From an uncultured Bacteroidales bacterium (GTDB lineage: Bacteria; Bacteroidota; Bacteroidia; Bacteroidales; ML635J-15), in contig CALDKB010000052.1 in the NCBI GenBank assembly GCA_937899245.1, positions 1 through 51,669 on the forward strand: DNA of 51,669 bases. Direction: 5' to 3'. A program made the translations under genes and the position numbers. Every line of letters starts with the position of its first letter. Position 1 is the stretch's first letter. Below, piece after piece: positions 16,614 to 23,805 of the stretch. Below the pieces are notes generated by a model that saw nothing but the letters and a program-made list of their open reading frames with translations, made no database searches and had not been told where the DNA came from.

Positions 16614-17393
16614 ATGAATTACAATTGCTTAAAAATCGAACAGAGAGGACAGATTTGCATTTTGGCAATATCAGAACCTAAGTCGCTTAACGCATTAAGC
16701 ACCAAGGTCATCCTCGAGATGGACAAGTTCATCGATTCGATTGATGTAAACAGCACACGCGTTTTAATAATAACCGGCGACGGCGACAAGTCATTTGTCG
16801 CAGGTGCCGATATTGCAGAAATGAAGGACAAGAACCAGGCAGAAGCATTGGAATTTGCAAAGCTTGGCGCTGGAGTTTTCAGAAAAATCGAAACTCTCGA
16901 CATTCCTGTAATAGCAGCAGTTAACGGTTACTGCCTCGGTGGTGGTTGCGAACTTGCAATGGCTTGCGATATTCGCATTGCATCGGCAAAAGCTCGTTTC
17001 GGACAGCCGGAAGTTGGTCTTGGCATTATCCCGGGATTTTCTGGAACATACCGTTTGGCAAAGCACGTTGGTTCGGCAATAGCCAAGGAACTGATTTATA
17101 CAGGCAAGACAATCAAGGCAGATGAAGCTTTGAGAATTGGTCTTGTTAATTCAATCAGCGAACCCGAAAACCTTATGGCAGACACCATTGCAATGGCCGA
17201 AACCATAGCTTCTAAGGCACCTATCGCTATTAAACACGCAAAAAAGTGCATTGACGCAGAACTCGACCTTGCTGCCGACGATGCAATAGCTTACGAAAAC
17301 GATTTGTTCAGCCAGCTATTCACTACCGAAGACCAGAAGGAAGGAATGACTGCTTTTATGTCAAAACGCGCTGCAGAATTCAAAAACAAATAA
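16614..17393 (+). CDS. crt: Crotonase (enoyl-CoA hydratase, 3-hydroxybutyryl-CoA dehydratase)
   Basis: 259 residues. Oxyanion-hole sequence AGADIAEM (about residues 63-70), core GGGCELAMACDIRIAS and PEVGLGIIPGF, with the conserved catalytic Glu residues of the crotonase fold at positions near 111 and 131. It interconverts 3-hydroxybutyryl-CoA and crotonyl-CoA, linking Hbd (next gene) to Bcd. It starts 3 bases after ctfB. Confidence 0.93.
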   Translation: MNYNCLKIEQRGQICILAISEPKSLNALSTKVILEMDKFIDSIDVNSTRVLIITGDGDKSFVAGADIAEMKDKNQAEALEFAKLGAGVFRKIETLDIPVIAAVNGYCLGGGCELAMACDIRIASAKARFGQPEVGLGIIPGFSGTYRLAKHVGSAIAKELIYTGKTIKADEALRIGLVNSISEPENLMADTIAMAETIASKAPIAIKHAKKCIDAELDLAADDAIAYENDLFSQLFTTEDQKEGMTAFMSKRAAEFKNK

Positions 17394-17415
17394 AACATTT
17401 AAAAATATTATTACT

Positions 17416-18252
17416 ATGAAAATTTGTGTTATCGGAACAGGAACAATGGCAAAAGGCATCATCAAGGCTTTTGCAGCAAAAATGCCTGTCGTAATGAAGA
17501 GTAGAACTCAGGCTAGCTTGGATAAAGCTATGACATCTATCTCAAAGTCTTACGCAAAATTGGTTGAAAAGGGCAAGATGACTCAGGAAGCTATGGACGC
17601 TATCATGAAGAACATCGCTACAACAACCGACTATGCAACATTTGCAGATGCAGACCTCGTAATCGAAGCTGCTGTTGAAGAAATGCAGTTGAAGAAAGAC
17701 GTTTTTGGCGAACTTGACAAGATCTGCAAGCCAGAAACTATTTTCGCAACTAACTCTTCTTCGTTGTCAATTACTGAAATCGCTTCTAGCACAAGCCGTC
17801 CAAGCCAATTTATCGGTATGCACTTCTTCAACCCTGCAGACCGCATGGCATTGGTAGAAGTAATCAAAGGACAACTTACATCTGCAGAAGTTTGCAAGAC
17901 AATCGTTGACCTTTCTACATCAATTGGCAAGACTCCAGTTGAAGTAAACGAAGCTCCTGGTTTTGTTGTAAACCGTATCTTGATCCCTATGATCAACGAA
18001 GCAGTTGGTATTCTTGCTGACGGTATCGCAAGCGCTGAAGATATCGATAAATGTATGATGCTTGGTGCAAACCACCCGATGGGTCCATTAGCATTGGCAG
18101 ACCTTATCGGTAACGATGTTAACCTTGCTATCATGGAAGTTCTTTACAAGGAATTCGGTGATCCTAAATACAGACCTCACCCATTGTTAAGAAAAATGGT
18201 TCGCGCAGGTTTATTAGGTAGAAAGACCGGCGAAGGATTCTATAAATACTAG
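17416..18252 (+). CDS. hbd: 3-hydroxybutyryl-CoA dehydrogenase
   Basis: 278 residues, full length. Rossmann motif GTGTMAKG at residues 7-14; HFFNPADRMALVEVI with the catalytic His; GFVVNRILIPMINEA in the C-terminal dimer domain. It reduces acetoacetyl-CoA to 3-hydroxybutyryl-CoA. It ends the operon and is followed by a terminator. From base 17553 to 18011 it is identical to the truncated copy at 26153-26611, exactly 8600 bases away; beyond that the two differ only at synonymous sites. Confidence 0.95.
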   Translation: MKICVIGTGTMAKGIIKAFAAKMPVVMKSRTQASLDKAMTSISKSYAKLVEKGKMTQEAMDAIMKNIATTTDYATFADADLVIEAAVEEMQLKKDVFGELDKICKPETIFATNSSSLSITEIASSTSRPSQFIGMHFFNPADRMALVEVIKGQLTSAEVCKTIVDLSTSIGKTPVEVNEAPGFVVNRILIPMINEAVGILADGIASAEDIDKCMMLGANHPMGPLALADLIGNDVNLAIMEVLYKEFGDPKYRPHPLLRKMVRAGLLGRKTGEGFYKY

Positions 18253-18264
18253 GATAAAAAATTT

Positions 18265-18300
18265 CAGAAGCCCCGGAAGTTGCTTTCGGAGCTTCTTTTT
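18265..18300 (+). terminator. Terminator of the bcd-hbd operon
   Basis: AGAAGC-CCCGGA pairs with TTTCGG-AGCTTCT, followed by a T-run, shortly after the hbd stop. A similar but diverged copy follows the hbd duplicate near 26860. Confidence 0.85.
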
Positions 18301-18399
18301 TGAAAAAAACAGAACCGCCGACTGAACGGAATCGAACATAACCGCCCCCTGAGCGTAGTCGAAGGGTCGGTTTTACAAGATATTTCAGTCACAACAAAA

Positions 18400-18577
18400 A
18401 CATACATTAAGCGTTTTCGCTTTTTCTTCTCGTTGAAAAATTTGGCGATTTAAGATGTGGGGAGAATAAGTAGGAATGCTACGCAATATGCGTGAGCTTT
18501 CTCTTATTTCGTACACATCGAGGTTACGCCAAATACCTTCAACGAGCGGGATATTAGAAAGTATCACGCTTTTTTTA
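18400..18577 (+). ncRNA. Candidate structured RNA, copy A
   Basis: Begins ACATACATTAAGCGTTT and ends in a terminator-like hairpin (GCGGGATA / TATCACGC) and seven T. Between them is a long, near-continuous hairpin: CTCGTTGAA (18429) with TTCAACGAG (18538), TTTGGCG (18441) with CGCCAAA (18527), GATGTG (18454) with CACATC (18514), AATAAG (18465) with CTTATT (18503), and apical ACGCA-ATA-TGCGT (18481). The same plan, with changed but still paired stems, occurs at 20958 and 35454. No good -7 box is seen before this copy. Confidence 0.6.
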
Positions 18578-18738
18578 TGCCGATAACTAAACGCAACGCA
18601 AGATGGACACGCAGCAGAAACTTCACATAGGACAAATGATTAAACCCAGAAACGGGCAAAGCCCACAGAAACCTTTAAACGCCGCAGGCATAGAAACATA
18701 GAAACGGCTTTAGCCATTCCAATTTAGAAACTTTTCAT
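18578..18738. other. Intergenic stretch with repeated AGAAAC
   Basis: No gene seen. The hexamer AGAAAC occurs about six times at irregular intervals (for example in CCCAGAAACGG, CACAGAAACC and CATAGAAACATAGAAAC). Function unknown; probably decayed repeat sequence upstream of the kinase. Confidence 0.35.
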
Positions 18739-18746
18739 TACCTTTG
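18739..18746 (+). promoter_or_regulatory. -7 box of the kinase gene
   Basis: TACCTTTG, a perfect TAnnTTTG match, 17 bases before the ATG at 18764. Confidence 0.65.
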
Positions 18747-18763
18747 CCTTCTAATATTTCAAA

Positions 18764-20164
18764 ATGCCAAGTAGCGACAACGACATATCATCATCGGGCA
18801 AGGTGGCGGCGCAGAATATCCGCGTTTCCGACAAGTTCACCGACTTTGCCGAACTGCCTTCAAAAGGGCATTGCCGCCTGATGAAAGCCCAGCGCTACGG
18901 TATATGGAATGTGCTGAAAGGTTTGAAGCCAGAATATACTGCCGACAAGCAGTTTGCGCAGATGCTCACCAAGGAGTACACGCTGATGGTCGGACTGAAC
19001 CATCCCAACATTGTACGCACCTACGGACACGAAAATGTTCCCGAACTGGGAGAATGCATAATTATGGAGTATGTGGATGGTCGGACTTTGGCGGATTTCG
19101 TAAGGGAAAACCCAACTTCAGCGCAACGCAGACAAGTCGCCAAGGAACTTTTGAATGCGCTCGCCTATTGCCACAAGAAGCAAATTGTCCATCAGGACTT
19201 GAAACCGTCCAACATTCTTATTACCCACGATGGCGACCATGTCAAAATCATCGATTTCGGACTGTCCGACAGCCACGAATGGGCGATACTGAAAGAACCA
19301 GCCTACACAAAGGCTTACGCAGCTCCAGAACAACTTGCTGGCGAAGAAGTTGACAATCGTACCGATATTTATGCTTTCGGCATTATACTTAGGCAACTGT
19401 TCCCGAAACGCTATGGACGCGTTATCCGCAAGTGCCTGCAACCACAGCGCGAAAAACGGTATTCTTCGGCAGAGGCAGTCCTCAATGACATTCAACGCAC
19501 CGGCAACAGAAGAAAGTGGATGCCCATTGTCGCAATTGTATTCGTCATTTTGATTGGATTGGCAATATTTATCGGCAGGCAGTTCGTTCAAAAGGAAGAA
19601 CCTGCGGTGATGATTCCCGATACACCTGCCATTGAGCATAGTGACAAAGATTCTCTGCCTGTGGAAAATCTAGCAACGAAAGATTTTAAACAGCAAACAA
19701 AGCCGAATGTCGTTGAAAAGCCTGTTGTACAGGAAAATGTTGACACAAATAGCGACGACGAACTTCTCAATCTCTACATTGCCAATATAAAGTCGGAACT
19801 TGACAGCATACAGAAGCCATTCGACGAGGAAATAGAGTCTGGAGCAATAGTTTACAGTGAAACATTCTTTGTTCATAGAGCCATTACACTTAACAAGATA
19901 CTCATTCATATAGAGCAACGCCGACAGAAACTGCAGAGAGACAAGCAAAAAATATTTAGACAACATGTCAATGACTCGTGGTTTGATATGGTAAAAAGTT
20001 ATGCTGAATATGACTCTGTGTACAAAAGTTATTATTCGCTACATAGCGAAGGTAAAATTTCTGATGAGGAGTATGATAAATTGAATGAAGAGTTTGATAC
20101 TGAAGCGTCGGAAATGCTTAGGCTAGGACATTTGTATGCAAAAGAAAGCCGAAAGAATCTCTGA
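18764..20164 (+). CDS. Membrane Ser/Thr protein kinase (eukaryotic-like)
   Basis: 466 residues. Kinase domain about residues 25-245: ATP-anchoring Lys in WNVLKGLK, helix-C Glu in LTKEYTLM, hinge IIMEYVDGRTL, catalytic loop HQDLKPSNILI (usual HRD is HQD, but the Asp and Asn are kept), DFGLSD, and APEQL with TDIYAFG. The glycine-rich loop is degenerate, as in other Bacteroidota kinases of this style. A single membrane helix lies at about residues 252-272, so the C-terminal 190 residues, which are helical and charged, are outside the inner membrane and could sense a signal. The stop codon directly abuts that of the convergent gene. Confidence 0.9.
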   Translation: MPSSDNDISSSGKVAAQNIRVSDKFTDFAELPSKGHCRLMKAQRYGIWNVLKGLKPEYTADKQFAQMLTKEYTLMVGLNHPNIVRTYGHENVPELGECIIMEYVDGRTLADFVRENPTSAQRRQVAKELLNALAYCHKKQIVHQDLKPSNILITHDGDHVKIIDFGLSDSHEWAILKEPAYTKAYAAPEQLAGEEVDNRTDIYAFGIILRQLFPKRYGRVIRKCLQPQREKRYSSAEAVLNDIQRTGNRRKWMPIVAIVFVILIGLAIFIGRQFVQKEEPAVMIPDTPAIEHSDKDSLPVENLATKDFKQQTKPNVVEKPVVQENVDTNSDDELLNLYIANIKSELDSIQKPFDEEIESGAIVYSETFFVHRAITLNKILIHIEQRRQKLQRDKQKIFRQHVNDSWFDMVKSYAEYDSVYKSYYSLHSEGKISDEEYDKLNEEFDTEASEMLRLGHLYAKESRKNL

Positions 20165-20734
20165 TTATGCTTTGTTCACACTTGTGAGTCCGCCCTTGTT
20201 GCCAATTACAAACAGTTCCTTTGTGCCGTCGTCGAGGATGTGTTCCACATATAATTGCTCGTTGAGCGTGAAGCGTTCGCAGAGGAAAGAATCTCCAACT
20301 TTCAATTTCGCATTTTCCGATTCGGTCACATCAAACCGATTGTCGCCTTTGTAGCAAAGTTTCAGTCTTCGGTTAGGATTCCAGCGGATTTCTACCTTGT
20401 CGTCGGCGGTCAATTCGTTCGAATACAACGATTTTGCTACCACTCGGTGCGACGACTGCACACTTTCGGTTTCGCAGTAGTCGGTTACAAAGGTTTCCCA
20501 GTCGGGGAAGCCTACGAAGCGAGCCAAAACATCAAGTGTTACTGTGCGTACAGAGGCATAACCATCCACATACCCCCAGATTCTTTTCAGCGTGGATGTA
20601 CTGATGGTTTCTTTCAGTCGTCCCTGTATCTCTCCCGACAGGAATATGAAGTCGGTGGATGTCTTTATGCTATGGCCTACCGATTCCGATACTAACTGGC
20701 GCAAAAGTGCAATATGTTGTGGATTCAATGACAT
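20165..20734 (-). CDS. Conserved Bacteroidota hypothetical protein, possibly DNA-binding
   Basis: 189 residues. N-terminal half (LSGEIQGRLKETISTSTLKRIWGYVDGY...TLDVLARFVGF) looks like a helix-turn-helix fold in which STLKRIWGY would be the recognition region; C-terminal half is beta-rich. I know this as a recurring but uncharacterised Bacteroidota family and do not assign a function. It converges on the kinase gene with no gap. Its promoter (TATCTTTG on the minus strand, 20760-20767) is preceded by a direct repeat operator that also occurs before the gene at 21318. Confidence 0.75.
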   Translation of the reverse strand: MSLNPQHIALLRQLVSESVGHSIKTSTDFIFLSGEIQGRLKETISTSTLKRIWGYVDGYASVRTVTLDVLARFVGFPDWETFVTDYCETESVQSSHRVVAKSLYSNELTADDKVEIRWNPNRRLKLCYKGDNRFDVTESENAKLKVGDSFLCERFTLNEQLYVEHILDDGTKELFVIGNKGGLTSVNKA

Positions 20735-20759
20735 ATTTCTTACATATAAAGTTTCGTGG

Positions 20760-20807
20760 CAAAGATAATACAGTTTATAAAGGTTCGAATGGTTCTTTTA
20801 TGGTTCT
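20760..20807 (-). promoter_or_regulatory. Promoter and AGAACCA direct-repeat operator, copy 1
   Basis: On the minus strand: AGAACCA (20807-20801), four bases, AGAACCA (20796-20790), 22 bases, then TATCTTTG (20767-20760). The 11-base phasing puts both sites on one face of the helix, over the -33 region. The same layout occurs at 21205-21252. Confidence 0.75.
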
Positions 20808-20898
20808 TTATGCGTTTTTTTTGCAATTGTATTGGTTGCACGCCTTTCTATTTGTAACGAATATTGCTGATAATCAGCACAACAGCCACTTAAAATAA

Positions 20899-20930
20899 AT
20901 TTTGTAGTTTTACTCTCGTTTCTTATATTT
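20899..20930 (+). promoter_or_regulatory. Promoter of RNA copy C
   Basis: TTTG at 20900-20903 and TATATTTG at 20923-20930, 19 bases apart: the ideal -33/-7 arrangement. No protein gene follows for almost 400 bases, but the structured RNA candidate does. Confidence 0.8.
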
Positions 20931-20936
20931 GCATTT

Positions 20937-21136
20937 GGTTTAGTTCGCCAAGCCGTACATATTGATTAACGAAGCGTTTATGCTCGTCTTGTAACTGGAA
21001 ACCTGAGAAATTTCATAGGGCAAGAGAGTGTAAGGGTTCACGCATACAGCGTGGACTGTTTGCATTTCTTCCCTAAAGGTAATCTCAGGACCTCCAGTTA
21101 AAGAAGTGGTATATCAGTGCCACGCTTCTTTTGTAT
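20937..21136 (+). ncRNA. Candidate structured RNA, copy C
   Basis: A promoter at 20900-20930 and a terminator hairpin (AAGAAGTGG / CCACGCTTCTT plus T-run, 21101-21132) frame about 200 bases with no reading frame. Stems: TAACTGG (20992) with CCAGTTA (21094), CCTGAGA (21002) with TCTCAGG (21083), AGGG (21017) with CCCT (21071), apical ACGC-ATACA-GCGT (21040). The start, ACATATTGATTAACGAAGCG, matches copies A and B. GAAGCG (20971) can also pair with CGCTTC inside the terminator, so two exclusive folds are possible. Confidence 0.7.
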
Positions 21137-21204
21137 AATTTTGCCTATATGGTGCTGGTGGGCAGGAAAAGGAATTTTTAATGCTTATAAATAAGGTATA
21201 AAAA

Positions 21205-21252
21205 AGAACCAAATTAGAACCAATGATGTCTGTTTTTTTTTATATTCCTTTG
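21205..21252 (+). promoter_or_regulatory. AGAACCA direct-repeat operator, copy 2
   Basis: AGAACCA at 21205-21211 and 21216-21222 (11-base phasing), 22 bases, then TTCCTTTG at 21245-21252 as a one-mismatch -7 box, 66 bases before the ATG at 21318. Spacing is identical, base for base, to the site upstream of the divergent gene at 20734. Confidence 0.7.
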
Positions 21253-21317
21253 CGGTGTGATTAGTTCAACGAATGATATTAAACAAAATATAGTTATTAA
21301 TTTAAATTTTAGGTAAA

Positions 21318-21674
21318 ATGAAGAAACAAAACATTATTGGAGCGTGTATCGCTTTGGTGGCTTTGGTGCTGCTTGTTTTCCTTCCCATCGTCGATGCTGG
21401 GCAAGGTTGGTCGTTGTTCGACTTGTTTAAGAATGATTTGGCAGGACACGCAATTATCTGGATGGTATTTCCTGTCCTTTGTATTGTGGCAAATCTAGTT
21501 GGCAAGTTGCGTGTACTTTTAGCTTGGCTTATGCTAATCCCGTTTGCGTGGGGACTTTGCTATTTTATGTTGCCTATAGGTGGTCCTGGCATCGGAGTTT
21601 GGGTTTATGGCGCACTTACAGTCGTGCTGATAATCTATTCGATGGTTACAAAGAAAAAAGCGAAAAATCAGTAG
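21318..21674 (+). CDS. Four-helix membrane protein, unknown function
   Basis: 118 residues, mostly hydrophobic: segments at about 7-25, 45-62, 67-86 and 90-110, with a basic tail (TKKKAKNQ). No known family recognised. It is the first gene after the AGAACCA operator and is followed by a lipoprotein gene 44 bases later, so probably an operon of envelope proteins. Confidence 0.7.
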   Translation: MKKQNIIGACIALVALVLLVFLPIVDAGQGWSLFDLFKNDLAGHAIIWMVFPVLCIVANLVGKLRVLLAWLMLIPFAWGLCYFMLPIGGPGIGVWVYGALTVVLIIYSMVTKKKAKNQ

Positions 21675-21718
21675 GGAATATATTTTTAATTTTTAGTAAT
21701 ATTTTAAATTTTAGGAAG

Positions 21719-22147
21719 ATGAAAAAATCAGTTATTGTATTGGCAGTTATTGCTATGGTGTTTGGAATGGCATCATGTTCAACAACATCGTCACCTGAGG
21801 CTGCAGTTAAGAATTATTGCAAACTTTTGAAGAAGGGTGATATCAAAGAAGTGTACATGAATTCTTATGATTATGCAAAAGAGATTCAAGGAATTTCTGA
21901 AGATGAGCTTGAAAAAATCAATAAGGAAGTAGAAGAGTATGTAAATCTTATGATTCAAGAAGAAGAAGGTAAGAAGTTGAATAGAAAAGATGGAATAAAA
22001 GATTATAAAATTGTTGAGATAGATGAGAAAGAAGATAAAGCAAAGGCAAAACTTGAAATAACTTATGGCGATGGTGATACTGACAGGGAAAAATTGAAAG
22101 TAAGGAAACTAGATGAAAAATGGTATGTAGAATTTGAATTGTGGTAA
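21719..22147 (+). CDS. DUF4878-like lipoprotein
   Basis: 142 residues from ATG 21719; a longer frame from 21479 would overlap the preceding membrane protein and is rejected. Lipoprotein signal with lipobox GMASC (Cys near residue 20), then SPEAAVKNYCKLLKKGDIKEV, which resembles the DUF4878 domain of the NTF2-like group. Exported and lipid-anchored; function unknown. Preceded by the leader TTTTAGTAATATTTTAAA, shared with the next gene. Confidence 0.75.
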   Translation: MKKSVIVLAVIAMVFGMASCSTTSSPEAAVKNYCKLLKKGDIKEVYMNSYDYAKEIQGISEDELEKINKEVEEYVNLMIQEEEGKKLNRKDGIKDYKIVEIDEKEDKAKAKLEITYGDGDTDREKLKVRKLDEKWYVEFELW

Positions 22148-22213
22148 AAAGTATCTAATGAATGTAATGAAGAATAAAAGTAAATTTTAGTAATATTTTA
22201 AAATTTTAGTAAA

Positions 22214-23056
22214 ATGAAGAAGAATTTTTTATTAATTGCGTGTGTTATTGCCCTCGTATTGGGTTTTAGCTCTTGTGGAGGTAATAAATCTCCTGAAAGC
22301 AATGTTCAGGAAGAAGTTTTGAGGCACGATAGTGAATCCAAAATGATTCCTACATCAAAGATTGAACTGAAAGGAGAACATAGTGATTTAATAAATATCC
22401 CTGTGGATTCTGTTGAAATTATCTTGGAATTTGATGGTTTGGATAATGAAGATAGATATTGGGTGAAGGTTGATATGCCAGTGGAAAACACCAAGACATG
22501 GTCTCAGTTCTGTGCAGAAAACAAGAAAAACAAAGGTCCCAACTATGAACCTAAGTTTGTTTATGATGGTGTAGGCGCATATTTTTGTGATGCAGATGGC
22601 AATAAGATTAATTCTGACATATCAGTATATCACTATGATATGGAAGATGTTATTGCAAGCGAAAGCATAAAAAGCAAAGAAATGAGAGTTCATTCGCAAA
22701 CAGTGGGTTACGATAAAACCAAAAAATTGTTTGACAAAATTTCTTCAATTGTCATACAAGGAATAACATTGGAATCAGAAGAATCCGATAATGGTGGATA
22801 TGAAATTGCCGATAATGATGGTGATAACGATTGGGATGCAATTCTTGATGACTATGAGAAATATGTTGACGATTATGTTGCTTTGTACAAAAAGGCTATG
22901 AACGGTGATATGGATGCCTTGAGCGAATATGCAAGCGTCCTTGAAGATGCCCAAAATCTGAGCAACAAGTTAGCTAAAGGACAAGGATCTATGACTTCGG
23001 CACAAGTTAGCCGTTATACCAAGATTACCCAAAAAATGGCTAACGCAATGAAATAA
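22214..23056 (+). CDS. Lipoprotein with a C-terminal helical domain (DUF6591-like)
   Basis: 280 residues. Lipobox GFSSC (Cys near 21). Beta-rich middle part and a C-terminal helical domain (from about residue 205: WDAILDDYEKYVDDYVALYKKAM... MTSAQVSRYTKITQKMANAM). The same domain ends the lipoprotein encoded at 27833-28633, so the two are paralogues at the C-terminus. I take it for the DUF6591-type domain, with some uncertainty. The leader contains TTTTAGTAATATTTTAAA as for the previous gene. A terminator follows 26 bases after the stop. Confidence 0.75.
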   Translation: MKKNFLLIACVIALVLGFSSCGGNKSPESNVQEEVLRHDSESKMIPTSKIELKGEHSDLINIPVDSVEIILEFDGLDNEDRYWVKVDMPVENTKTWSQFCAENKKNKGPNYEPKFVYDGVGAYFCDADGNKINSDISVYHYDMEDVIASESIKSKEMRVHSQTVGYDKTKKLFDKISSIVIQGITLESEESDNGGYEIADNDGDNDWDAILDDYEKYVDDYVALYKKAMNGDMDALSEYASVLEDAQNLSNKLAKGQGSMTSAQVSRYTKITQKMANAMK

Positions 23057-23082
23057 ATGCTACAATAACTAATGTTAGATTA

Positions 23083-23111
23083 AGTCGGCAGTGAAATCTG
23101 CCGACTTTTTT
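23083..23111 (+). terminator. Terminator of the lipoprotein operon
   Basis: AGTCGGCA / TGCCGACT with an 8-base loop, followed by a T-run, 26 bases after the stop codon at 23056. Confidence 0.85.
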
Positions 23112-23286
23112 GTTTATGAGAAACATTAAGGAATTAGAACTCTCCCGAAAAAGTGTAATAAACTCAAATCGGTCATTAAGAGGTTGATATGCACGATTAG
23201 CTTTGTAGTTGGTTGATATATAGACTGTTGCAGATGTGGTTTTCTAATATCCGATTTGGCTTGAATAGCCTGGATTAATATCAAAC
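23112..23286. other. Intergenic stretch without a gene
   Basis: No credible coding frame. Sequence TCTCCCGAAAAAGTGTAAT (near 23141) resembles the end of an insertion sequence, but I could not find a partner end, so this is only a note. Confidence 0.3.
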
Positions 23287-23316
23287 AAAAAAAGCCATCT
23301 TTTTGATGGCTTTTTT
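23287..23316. terminator. Bidirectional terminator next to the kce remnant
   Basis: AAAAAAGCCATC / GATGGCTTTTTT with a 5-base loop, T-runs on both strands. On the minus strand it comes about 20 bases after the stop of the kce fragment. Confidence 0.8.
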
Positions 23317-23335
23317 ATGAATAAATCAAAGGTTT

Positions 23336-23554
23336 TTATCTTGCCTTTAATCCAAGAATTTGTCTTGCTTCTGCTGAAGTTGCGATTTCACGGCCAAGTT
23401 CCTTAGCAATTCTTACAACCTTTGCAACGAGTTCGCCGTTTGATTTTGCAAGTACGCCTTTTTCAAGGTAAAGATTGTCCTCGAAGCCTACGCGAACGTT
23501 TCCGCCCATTGCTATAGCAGCAGCGGCCATCGGGAAAGCGTTGCGGCCAAGGTG
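23336..23554 (-). pseudogene. kce: C-terminal fragment of 3-keto-5-aminohexanoate cleavage enzyme (kce)
   Basis: About 72 residues, ending with a normal stop and terminator. LGRNAFPMAAAAIAMGGNV and VRVGFEDNLYL are the C-terminal signature of the BKACE family, whose best-known member Kce is an enzyme of L-lysine fermentation. Reading further upstream (past 23554) the homology stops and the sequence runs into the C-terminus of a different gene (pcp) on the other strand. Only about a quarter of the protein is present, so it cannot be active. Together with bcd-crt-hbd it suggests the lineage ferments lysine to butyrate, with the intact kce located elsewhere. Confidence 0.75.
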
Positions 23555-23767
23555 TCAAATTCGGCAGGTACATTCGTATGCAACCGCGTTTATTATGAGA
23601 CGCTTTATTCTGTTGCAAAGGGGCTTTTCCCTATAAAGGCGTTGTTTGTTCATCTGCCGTACATTACGGAGCAGGAAAAATCCCCATCAATGGATAAATC
23701 GTTGCTTGCCAAGGGTATTGCAGATATTATAAAGGAGATTGGAAATATGCAAATGAATGATGCATAG
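23549..23767 (+). pseudogene. pcp: C-terminal fragment of pyroglutamyl-peptidase I (pcp)
   Basis: About 72 residues. VSNSAGTFVCNRVYYETL contains the Cys-containing active-site motif of the pyrrolidone-carboxylate peptidase family and FVHLPYITEQ plus PSMDKSLLAKGI is its C-terminus. No N-terminus is present: upstream sequence is the kce fragment in the opposite orientation. The shared stretch around 23549-23554 marks the junction. The truncation removes about two thirds of the enzyme. Confidence 0.75.
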
Positions 23768-23805
23768 ATGTTTATAATGCGGTGGTAAAATTATTTCCGG
23801 CTTAA

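Noticed and set aside
18300..18375. CCCCTGAGCGTAGTCGAAGGG as a specific regulatory site
   Set aside because: Such GAGCG..GTCGAAGGG sequences are common dispersed repeats in many bacterial genomes; no specific function can be claimed.
18385..18567. 60-residue minus-strand frame
   Set aside because: It lies entirely inside RNA copy A, where base pairing explains the sequence better.
21479..22147. 222-residue version of the lipoprotein
   Set aside because: It overlaps the preceding membrane protein gene; the lipoprotein signal begins at 21719.
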